Part shown: piece after piece, positions 1 to 5,182 of the stretch
How positions within the stretch are numbered: the stretch's first letter is position 1
Layout of the letters: each line of letters starts with the position of its first letter
IMG/VR virus record: IMGVR_UViG_3300048121_001616
Location: 1-27,891 of that record
DNA: 27,891 nt
Strand: one strand, 5' to 3'
From: a virus
Position numbers and translations under genes: made by a program
Notes under the pieces: model-generated
What the model was told of the DNA's origin: nothing
The model's database searches: none
What the model saw: the letters and a program-made list of their open reading frames with translations, nothing else

Positions 1-51
1 GTTGGTGCTCCCCCGCTATTTAAGAAAAAATGTAACAAATATAAAAAATAA
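1..51 (+). CDS. 3' end of an unidentified upstream gene (partial)
   Basis: Reading from base 1 gives 16 codons ending VGAPPLFKKK...KYKK and a TAA at 49-51, four bases before the ATG of the next gene. A short Pro-containing, Lys-rich tail resembles the S/N-P-x-K style of the small proteins that follow. Too little is present to assign a function, and it could be non-coding. Confidence 0.35.
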   Translation, partial: VGAPPLFKKKCNKYKK

Positions 52-55
52 TAAT

Positions 56-265
56 ATGGATCACGATATTGAAAAAATCAAAAAAAATCCTAAACTTTCT
101 GGACAAATAGGCGAAAACGCTATATGGGACGGACCATTAAGCAAAGAAGGTTTTCCAATGGGCGTTGGAAATAGTAATGGTATTACAGGTATGCAAGTAT
201 CTAAATACCCATGCAAATGTGAGCCTGGAACACCAATTACTCAACGAGCTAAAGTTTATAGATAA
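56..265 (+). CDS. Small hypothetical phage protein (69 aa)
   Basis: I do not recognise this protein. The ATG at 56 is chosen over a TTG at 2 because it follows an A/T-rich leader of the type seen before most genes here, and because upstream of it another frame appears to end at 51. The product is a small polar protein with a Lys-rich N-terminus (MDHDIEKIKKNPKLSG), a Gly-rich middle and a C-terminal CKCEPG motif. Two closely spaced cysteines could bind metal or form a disulfide, but no partner motif is visible. Its TAA overlaps the next ATG by one base, so the two are probably translationally coupled. A virion-associated role is only suggested by the neighbourhood. Confidence 0.65.
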   Translation: MDHDIEKIKKNPKLSGQIGENAIWDGPLSKEGFPMGVGNSNGITGMQVSKYPCKCEPGTPITQRAKVYR

Positions 266-1002
266 TGGCAAGTTTTAACAAAAAATTCATGGGTGATTCG
301 CCTATAAAACAAGTGGCTAAAGGTAGAGTCGATAGATTAAGAGCTAGAGCTCAACGTCGTTCTGGAAAATCTGGCGAGACTGGCGGTTATGACTATGAAG
401 ATCCTAAAGTTTTAAAGCTTTTAAATAAAGCAAGTAGAATAGAAAAAAGAAACAACATTAAAGATTCTGGTTTTGTAAAAGGCAAAAAAACTAAAGGACG
501 TGAATTTGGTGAAGACGCTAGAGTTTCAGCTTCATTTGAAAGACCAGATGGGGATAGCGCTATGAATTATGGTTCACCATTGAATTCAACAGTTACACCA
601 GCCGTTGCTCCAACTGCAGATACGTATTATGCTGATAGAGATTTAATGGATATGTCAGATATGTATGAGGCTTTTAGTGGCGGTAGTGGTGAAAAAAAAA
701 CTCAAGTAACTAAACAAAAACAAGCTAAAAAAGAAGACCCTGTAGAAGATCTTTATAAAAAAGTTCAAGCAGAAAATCAAGCTAAAATTGATAAAAGCCA
801 AAAAGATTTAGAAAAACAAAACACAAGAACTAAAACCTTACAAGAAACAACTGCAATGAAATGGATACCAAATTCAGAAGGTTCCACTCAAGGTAGTTTT
901 CAAAGGGTTGATGCTAAAGGAAATATATATACACCAGAACCAGGAAAAGAATATAAAAAAATATTTGATCCACAGGCTGTTATTAAATCAATAATGAGAT
1001 AA
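265..1002 (+). CDS. Hypothetical, probably disordered structural-module protein (245 aa)
   Basis: The protein is highly charged and low in complexity. The N-terminus is basic (Arg-rich, residues about 15-35), the middle is Gly/Asp-rich, and a Lys/Glu/Gln-rich segment at about 145-195 is likely helical or coiled coil. Two short Pro motifs stand out: GDSPIKQVAKG at about residues 10-20 and YGSPLNS near residue 103. Similar S-P-x-K motifs occur in the next two genes. There are no membrane segments or enzymatic motifs. The start overlaps the previous stop (TAATG) and the next gene begins two bases after this stop, so it sits inside a tight cotranscribed run. Possible roles are a minor virion or head-packaged protein. 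Function is unknown. Confidence 0.75.
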   Translation: MASFNKKFMGDSPIKQVAKGRVDRLRARAQRRSGKSGETGGYDYEDPKVLKLLNKASRIEKRNNIKDSGFVKGKKTKGREFGEDARVSASFERPDGDSAMNYGSPLNSTVTPAVAPTADTYYADRDLMDMSDMYEAFSGGSGEKKTQVTKQKQAKKEDPVEDLYKKVQAENQAKIDKSQKDLEKQNTRTKTLQETTAMKWIPNSEGSTQGSFQRVDAKGNIYTPEPGKEYKKIFDPQAVIKSIMR

Positions 1003-1003
1003 A

Positions 1004-1273
1004 ATGGAAAAAGGACATTACGGGCAATACACAGGAAATGCTAGATGCTGTGCTAACCACGCTCACACAAAAGTTACAGCTAGCAACTACAAAGCTACAG
1101 AGCGAGATGATGCCGCTCATATTGACTATTTAAAGCGTGATATTAAGTATGACGCTAAACACGGACATAGCGATGCTAATATGACCGCAGATGAAAAACA
1201 CATCTCTAAGCTTGCTGGAGATATGAAATATGATAAAAAACACAAATCACCAGCAGCTAAGCACTGCTTCTAA
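1004..1273 (+). CDS. His/Lys-rich small protein with an internal repeat (89 aa)
   Basis: The function is unknown. The product is rich in His, Lys, Asp and Ala and carries two related segments of about 28 residues. Both contain HI..L..D(I/M)KYD.KH: AHIDYLKRDIKYDAKHGHS in the first copy and KHISKLAGDMKYDKKHKSP in the second. This suggests an internal duplication of a helical unit. There is a Cys-Cys pair near residue 15 (ARCCANHAH), and the protein ends KSPAAKHCF, so the Pro-Ala-Lys-His motif of the next gene is at its C-terminus. His and Cys clusters could bind metal, but this is not shown. The ATG lies two bases after the previous stop. Confidence 0.75.
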   Translation: MEKGHYGQYTGNARCCANHAHTKVTASNYKATERDDAAHIDYLKRDIKYDAKHGHSDANMTADEKHISKLAGDMKYDKKHKSPAAKHCF

Positions 1274-1284
1274 AACTAAAAACT

Positions 1285-1746
1285 ATGGCTTATTCACCAG
1301 CGAAACATACATCGCAAAAATACGGAAAAGATAACGAAGGGCATTACCACTACAAAGACAAAGATGGTAAACCAACCGCTAAATTTAGCACAACACCAGT
1401 TAAAATGGAAAGTGCTAAACAAGAGAAACACAACTTAATGCATGACAATCCAGTTGCTAAACACGCTAGTGGAGGATCATGGATGTCAAAGCATAGTAAA
1501 TCACATTTTTCATCTCCATTGCAAAACAGAGGCGGCGATGAGAAATCAACATCAAAATCTCAACCAAAAAAAGAAAAAGGATTTTTTGACAAAGTAAAAG
1601 ATGAGGTAAGTGAAATTGTTTACGATCACAAAGGTGATGGTAATATGGTAAGTAGAGCATATGACAAAGCTTTTCCAGCCCCAAGAGGTGGATATAGACC
1701 AATAATAAAAGATGGTAAAATAAATTACGATCCAAATAAATTATAA
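1285..1746 (+). CDS. SPAKH-motif hypothetical protein (153 aa)
   Basis: The protein begins MAYSPAKHTSQKYG and contains further variants of the same short motif: TTPVKME, DNPVAKHASGG and SSPLQNRGG. It is very polar (His, Lys, Ser, Gly), has no membrane segment and is probably disordered in its first 100 residues. A charged stretch around residues 95-115 (KKEKGFFDKVKDEV) could form a helix. It follows the 89-residue His-rich protein by 11 bases, and that protein ends in the same Pro-Ala-Lys-His signature, so the two may act together or share a binding partner. The ATG follows an A-rich leader without Shine-Dalgarno. Function is unknown; virion-associated is my best inference. Confidence 0.75.
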   Translation: MAYSPAKHTSQKYGKDNEGHYHYKDKDGKPTAKFSTTPVKMESAKQEKHNLMHDNPVAKHASGGSWMSKHSKSHFSSPLQNRGGDEKSTSKSQPKKEKGFFDKVKDEVSEIVYDHKGDGNMVSRAYDKAFPAPRGGYRPIIKDGKINYDPNKL

Positions 1747-1775
1747 AATAAACATAAAAATAAAAACATAAAAAA

Positions 1776-2075
1776 ATGTCAACATTATTAAAATTAACCA
1801 ATACAGCTAGCGCACCAATCGTGTTAAACGCAAGTGCTATTATTACTTTGTACGCTAATAACACAGATAGCGCATGCTACGTATTAAATTCAAATTCACA
1901 AGCTGATCAAAATTTAGGTAGTACTAAACTTGCTGGTCAGTTTACGGTAACTGGCGGAAGTTACAATGATTTCGCTAAAGAAATAAACTCAGCTCTAACA
2001 TCTAATCCAGGAGGTCCAGTGATAAAACTTCACACTGAAGCTAAAATAACAGACTACGTAATACTACCAGGATAA
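1776..2075 (+). CDS. Hypothetical protein, paralog A of a tandem pair (99 aa)
   Basis: The protein is small, Asn/Thr/Ser-rich and has the residue pattern of a beta-rich domain. It is clearly related to the next gene: both start with LKLTN, share an AP.VLN segment near residues 13-20, and end with an E-I-.-.-A-.-T-.-.-PGG-.-VI-.-L-.-T-.-.-K-.-T pattern. The C-terminal region contains SNPGGPVIKLHTEAKIT. There is no signal peptide or transmembrane segment. The leader is A-rich (AAAAACATAAAAAAATG). Its position in a structural neighbourhood and its beta-rich look suggest a minor capsid or decoration protein, but no family could be named. Confidence 0.8.
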   Translation: MSTLLKLTNTASAPIVLNASAIITLYANNTDSACYVLNSNSQADQNLGSTKLAGQFTVTGGSYNDFAKEINSALTSNPGGPVIKLHTEAKITDYVILPG

Positions 2076-2100
2076 AATAACAAAATAATAAAACAAAAAA

Positions 2101-2406
2101 ATGGGATATTTAAAATTAACAAACGTTGACTCAAATTATAAAGGAGGTGCTCCTTTCGTATTAAACTTAGACTATATTTTACAGTTTAAAGCAAATTCAA
2201 ATTTCGGCATCACTATATTAACAACAGCATCAACAGGTCAAGGCATAATGGAAGGTTTTATTTCAGTGGACAGTGGTAGTACAACTGCTGACGAAGTAAT
2301 AGCTTTACAAAAAGAAATAGATAACGCTATAACGGCTTCACCTGGAGGAAGAGTTATAGAATTGTCTACAACAACTAAACTAACAGGCTTTAGCTTAGGA
2401 GTCTAA
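2101..2406 (+). CDS. Hypothetical protein, paralog B of a tandem pair (101 aa)
   Basis: This is the second copy of the family encoded just upstream. It keeps the LKLTN start, the APFVLN segment, an EIDNAITASPGGRVIEL segment near residues 75-90 and a C-terminal TTKLTGF, while the middle has diverged. Lengths are nearly equal (99 and 101 residues) and the copies are 25 bases apart, as expected for an old local duplication. There are no catalytic motifs or membrane segments. Near the start the gene contains a perfect 7-bp inverted repeat (2140-2156) that includes an AGGAGG. The next gene starts in the overlap TAATG. Function is unknown; a minor virion protein is an inference. Confidence 0.8.
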   Translation: MGYLKLTNVDSNYKGGAPFVLNLDYILQFKANSNFGITILTTASTGQGIMEGFISVDSGSTTADEVIALQKEIDNAITASPGGRVIELSTTTKLTGFSLGV

Positions 2407-2561
2407 TGAAATCAACAGGTTTAGGAGACGATATAGAAAAGTTTACTAAAGCTACTGGTATTAAAAAAGCAATAGACACAATGAGCAAGGGGTTAAATAT
2501 CCCTTGCGGTTGTGCTGCTAGAAAAGGAGCATTAAATAAAATGTTTCCATACAAAAACTAA
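2406..2561 (+). CDS. Conserved-looking 51-residue phage protein with a CGC motif
   Basis: A short ORF runs from ATG at 2406 (overlapping the previous TAA by one base) to TAA at 2559-2561, filling the gap before the next ATG at 2563. The product begins MKSTGLGDDIEKFTKATGIK and ends with a Cys-Gly-Cys motif (PCGCAARKG) followed by LNKMFPYKN. I recall proteins of this type (GLGD.IEK.T.ATGIK ... CGC..RK..LN..FPY) from phages of Bacteroidota, where they have no assigned function; that is from memory and unsearched. The CGC motif could be a metal or thiol site. Tight spacing on both sides supports it as a real gene despite its size. Confidence 0.8.
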   Translation: MKSTGLGDDIEKFTKATGIKKAIDTMSKGLNIPCGCAARKGALNKMFPYKN

Positions 2562-2562
2562 T

Positions 2563-2871
2563 ATGGCTTTTAAATTAAACAATCCGCCTTACAAGGTAGA
2601 CAATACTCCTATTTACAAAGTAGATATGGAAGAAGGTGTAATGGGTAAAGCTAACAATAATGGCTCTATACTACTTAGCAAAGATTTAAGTCCTGAAGAA
2701 GCTGATGATGTGGTTGCTCATGAAAAAATACATTTGGAACAAATGCGTAGAGGTGATCTTGACTATGATAATGATTACGTTTACTGGAAAGGTAAAAAAT
2801 ATTCTAGATCACAAATGCAAGAAGGAGCTAAAAACTTACCTTGGGAAGCCGAGGCATATAAAAGATCATAA
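2563..2871 (+). CDS. Small HExxH putative zinc metallopeptidase (102 aa)
   Basis: The central sequence VVAHEKIHLEQMRRGD places an HExxH motif at residues 53-57 in a helix-like context, as in zincin metallopeptidases where the two His bind zinc and the Glu is the general base. A downstream glutamate in PWEAEAYKRS (E95 or E97, near the C-terminus) is a good candidate third ligand, giving a minimal gluzincin-like arrangement. At 102 residues it is only a catalytic core. There is no signal peptide. It lies immediately upstream of a holin gene and overlaps it by one base, so a role in lysis is possible, as is virion-protein processing. The zinc and fold assignments rest on the motif alone. Confidence 0.75.
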   Translation: MAFKLNNPPYKVDNTPIYKVDMEEGVMGKANNNGSILLSKDLSPEEADDVVAHEKIHLEQMRRGDLDYDNDYVYWKGKKYSRSQMQEGAKNLPWEAEAYKRS

Positions 2872-3272
2872 TGAAAAAAATTTGGCAATGGCTTACTGGC
2901 TCCGTCATAAAAGAAGTTGGCGAGGTTTTAGATAATCTTACAACTACTAAAGAAGAGAAGCTAGAAGCGCAGCGTCTTATAACAGAAATTCTTGAAAAAG
3001 CTGATAAAGAAGCTCAAGAACAAGTTACAGCGAGATGGCAAGCAGACATGCAGTCTGATTCTTTCTTATCTAAAAACATTCGCCCATTAGTACTTATATA
3101 CTTAACAGTTATATTTACTGTGTGCGCGTTTTTCGACGGAAACGTTGGAGAATTTAAAATAGCAGAAGAGTATATTCCAATATTCCAAACTCTTCTTGTT
3201 ACAGTCTACGGCGCATATTTTGTGGGTCGTACTTGGGAAAAAGCAAAAGCAATAAATAAAAATAATAAATAA
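2871..3272 (+). CDS. Holin, GTA/3TM type
   Basis: A basic/charged helical N-terminal half (residues 1-60) leads into SDSFLSKNIRPLVLIYLT, a signature I associate with the phage/GTA holin family with three predicted membrane segments. Two clear hydrophobic segments follow: about 73-90 and about 102-119 (IPIFQTLLVTVYGAYFVGR). The short amphipathic N-terminus (MKKIWQWLTGSVI) could be the third membrane-associating segment. The protein ends in a Lys/Asn-rich cytoplasmic-type tail. Holins form lesions in the inner membrane that time lysis. No endolysin is obvious beside it; the upstream HExxH protein is the only enzyme-like neighbour. The ATG overlaps the previous stop. Confidence 0.8.
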   Translation: MKKIWQWLTGSVIKEVGEVLDNLTTTKEEKLEAQRLITEILEKADKEAQEQVTARWQADMQSDSFLSKNIRPLVLIYLTVIFTVCAFFDGNVGEFKIAEEYIPIFQTLLVTVYGAYFVGRTWEKAKAINKNNK

Positions 3273-3277
3273 AAATT

Positions 3278-3826
3278 ATGGCATTTAATAAAGCTATTCC
3301 AGTATTACTTAGTGATACTATAAATATTCCACAACCTGGATCTTATCAAAGCGGCGCTAGTTCAACTGGCGCAGGCACACTTACAACTGTTGGTGCTAAA
3401 TTCAATGGAGTTTCAAATCCTGGTAATACAGGTTATTCTGATAAAGTTGCTGTTGGAGATGTTGTTTACGTAGATAACAATTCAACAAATAGACCAGATT
3501 TTATAACTCAAGTATCAGCTGTTGTTAGTGACGAGGAATTAACACTTGATCCACCAGTAAGTGGAATAGCAGCTCCTTACAATTATAAAATATATAGAAG
3601 CAACGGTGGTTCAGATAATTTACTTAAAGGTAATACCGGTTATGGACTACTTGGTCCTTTCAGTACAAGCACTATTATTCACTGTATACTCGCTGGTCAA
3701 ACAGATTCAGTATTTATAAAACCTAATGACACATCTGATTTAGGTTTAGAAAACATCAGAATACAAAGAGTACTAAGCACCGGCACTGTAAGCTTAGATC
3801 AATATGGCCTGGTGGCTGTAGAATAA
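3278..3826 (+). CDS. Probable virion/decoration protein (182 aa)
   Basis: The protein is Gly/Ser/Thr/Asn-rich with alternating beta-type sequence and no membrane segments or catalytic residues. A segment near residues 50-95 (KVAVGDVVYVDNN ... ELTLDPPVSG) reads like a beta-sandwich or barrel of the sort found in phage decoration and tail proteins. The C-terminal half (LSTGTVSLDQYGLVAVE) has the same character. The ATG lies five bases after the holin stop behind an A/T leader. It is the last gene of the first cluster, followed by a 70-base gap with a small hairpin. A capsid-surface or other structural role is an inference from composition and location. Confidence 0.7.
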   Translation: MAFNKAIPVLLSDTINIPQPGSYQSGASSTGAGTLTTVGAKFNGVSNPGNTGYSDKVAVGDVVYVDNNSTNRPDFITQVSAVVSDEELTLDPPVSGIAAPYNYKIYRSNGGSDNLLKGNTGYGLLGPFSTSTIIHCILAGQTDSVFIKPNDTSDLGLENIRIQRVLSTGTVSLDQYGLVAVE

Positions 3827-3834
3827 TAATAAAT

Positions 3835-3852
3835 TTACACAAAACCGTGTAA
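3835..3852 (+). terminator. Small hairpin in the gap after the 182-aa gene
   Basis: TTACAC at 3835-3840 pairs perfectly with GTGTAA at 3847-3852 around a six-base AAAACC loop, in the only sizeable gap (3827-3896) of the first half of the window. The stem is short, AT-rich and lacks a clean T-tract, so it may be a weak terminator or an operator-like palindrome. It marks a possible transcript boundary between the small-gene cluster and the terminase operon. Confidence 0.35.
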
Positions 3853-3896
3853 CTATCTATTTAAGAAGTAAAATTAATTAATTTAAATCAAATCAA

Positions 3897-4130
3897 ATGG
3901 CAAAAATTACAGAAGAACAACTAGAAAAGGTTGTAAAAACAAACAAAGAGTTAGAAGATACTGTACTAGAAATAGGTATTTTAGAAAGCAAAAAACATGG
4001 ATTGCTACATAAGGTTGCTGAAGTAAATAAAGTTCTTGAAGAACAAAAAGTTGAGCTTGAAAAACAGTACGGTAAAATATCTATTGATCTTAAAACTGGT
4101 GAATACACTGAGATAACTGAAGAAGCATAA
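3897..4130 (+). CDS. Small coiled-coil protein (77 aa)
   Basis: Residues 5-60 are almost entirely helical in character with heptad-like spacing of Leu/Ile/Val, rich in Lys and Glu (for example EELEKVV-type repeats and LLHKVAEVNKVLEEQKVELE), so the protein is a probable coiled coil. The C-terminal KISIDLKTGEYTEI looks like a beta hairpin. This arrangement, helical coil then GxYTEI, is one I recall as common in small proteins of Bacteroidota phages with no assigned role. It overlaps the next gene by one base (TAATG) and heads the operon that runs into the terminase genes. Function is unknown. Confidence 0.75.
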   Translation: MAKITEEQLEKVVKTNKELEDTVLEIGILESKKHGLLHKVAEVNKVLEEQKVELEKQYGKISIDLKTGEYTEITEEA

Positions 4131-4357
4131 TGGATTCAGTTATAAGAAAAATAAGTATTGGTTCTGACTACAAGAACGACGCTATGCATTACTCCGTGGG
4201 TCAACAGGTTTACGGCGGTCATGAAATAGCGTATATACTATTTAATGAGTCTGATGGCTCTTATAACATTCATATAAAGAAAAACAATGAAGTGCTGCCT
4301 TGGAAAAAATTTAATTCCAATATGGCAGTATCAGTTGAATATGATTTAGAGTATTAA
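4130..4357 (+). CDS. Hypothetical protein (75 aa) in the terminase operon
   Basis: The product opens VIRKISIGSDYKNDAMHY and continues with VGQQVYGGHEIAYI and a C-terminal NMAVSVEYDLEY. It is a compact alternating-beta sequence with one WKKFN motif, and no signal peptide, Cys pair or catalytic motif. I recall similar short proteins in marine phages lying just upstream of the terminase, always unassigned; this is memory, not a search. It overlaps both neighbours by one base, which argues for coupled translation and a genuine gene. Confidence 0.75.
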   Translation: MDSVIRKISIGSDYKNDAMHYSVGQQVYGGHEIAYILFNESDGSYNIHIKKNNEVLPWKKFNSNMAVSVEYDLEY

Positions 4358-4962
4358 TGAGAAGTTTATACGACTTTATAGTCAAGCCAGTTGGAAAAAA
4401 ATATAATAATACGGTTAAAATAGGTGACAAAGATTTAGTTGTAAATACTAAAATTGAAAACTGGAAATTTGTAAATAGAATAGCCGAAGTTATAGAAACA
4501 CCATTAGCGTTTAATTCTAATATAAAAAAAGGAAACTTAGTGGTTATACATCAAAACGTGTTTAGAACGTTTTATGACATGAAAGGTAACAAGAAGAAAA
4601 GTAGATCTTATTTTAAAAACGATTTATTTTTTTGTGGAGCTGATCAAGTTTATTTATATAAAAACGAAAAAGGCTGGAATACTGTTGGTGACAGATGTTT
4701 TATAACGCCTATAAAAAGTAATGACTCTCTAGCGACCGAAAAAGAACGAAGTCTTGTTGGTATATTAAAATACGGTAATAAGTCGTTAGAAGCGCTAGAA
4801 ATAAACCCAGGCGACTTAGTAGGTTATGCACCTAATGGTGAATGGGAGTTTTTAGTTGAAAATAAGAGACTTTACTGTATGAAATCTAATGATATTGTAA
4901 TTAAATATGAACACCAAGGAAACGAAAAAGAATATAATCCACGCTGGGCGCAGAGCGGTTGA
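4357..4962 (+). CDS. Putative tandem GroES-like (Cpn10-fold) protein (201 aa)
   Basis: The sequence reads as two GroES-like modules. Module 1 (about residues 5-103) has YDFIVKPVG, then RIAEVIETPLAF, KKGNLVVIHQNVFR and a closing FFCGADQVYLYK. Module 2 (about 112-194) repeats the plan: DRCFITPIK, LVGILKYGN, INPGDLVGYAPNGEWEF and RLYCMKSNDIVIKYE. In GroES the equivalent elements are the R-V-L-V-K-P start, the G-x-V strand, the V-K-x-G-D-x-V segment and the final D-I-L-A strand. No alignment was run, so this is pattern-based. A co-chaperonin-like role in capsid folding, as T4 gp31 has with host GroEL, is an attractive inference. No clear GroEL-binding mobile loop is visible. The gene overlaps the next by 56 bases. 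Confidence 0.55.
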   Translation: MRSLYDFIVKPVGKKYNNTVKIGDKDLVVNTKIENWKFVNRIAEVIETPLAFNSNIKKGNLVVIHQNVFRTFYDMKGNKKKSRSYFKNDLFFCGADQVYLYKNEKGWNTVGDRCFITPIKSNDSLATEKERSLVGILKYGNKSLEALEINPGDLVGYAPNGEWEFLVENKRLYCMKSNDIVIKYEHQGNEKEYNPRWAQSG

Positions 4963-5182
4963 AGAATTAATAAAGGTTGCAAAAGAACCAATAGTTGATT
5001 CTGATGACGATATATCAGCTGATAGATTAAAAAACGCTGCTGCTACAAAAAAGCTAGCTATATTCGATGCGTTTGAAATACTTGCTAGAATAGAAAACGA
5101 AGAGGACTTGTTGAACGATAAACCTAAAAAAGTAAAAGAAGAAAGAACTTTTAAAGGTTTTGCAGAAGGAAGATCTAAGTAA
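4907..5182 (+). CDS. Putative small terminase subunit (91 aa)
   Basis: The protein is a highly charged helical sequence directly upstream of the large terminase, overlapping its ATG by one base, which is the classic TerS position. The central region, with AGRRAVEELIKVAKE and SADRLKNAAATKKLAIFDAF, reads as helices suitable for oligomerisation and DNA recognition, and the Lys-rich C-terminus (KPKKVKEERTF) could contact TerL. TerS proteins bind the packaging site and stimulate the motor. At 91 residues it is shorter than many TerS proteins, and I cannot show a helix-turn-helix. The only ATG is at 4907, so the gene overlaps the preceding one by 56 bases. Confidence 0.5.
   Translation: MNTKETKKNIIHAGRRAVEELIKVAKEPIVDSDDDISADRLKNAAATKKLAIFDAFEILARIENEEDLLNDKPKKVKEERTFKGFAEGRSK

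Noticed and set aside
2-55. TTG start at base 2 giving an 87-residue first protein
   Set aside because: The ATG at 56 has the usual A/T leader, and another frame seems to end at 51, so the longer form is less likely.
1466-1864. 132-residue minus-strand frame
   Set aside because: It lies opposite two good plus-strand genes and has a Leu/Tyr/His/Ile-rich composition typical of the complement of AT-rich coding DNA.
2705-2935. 76-residue plus-strand frame bridging the HExxH and holin genes
   Set aside because: It is a shadow frame. Both overlapped genes have recognisable motifs and coupled starts.
3827-3896. Possible promoter in the 70-base gap
   Set aside because: I could not find a convincing Bacteroidota -33/-7 pair; only the small hairpin is reported.
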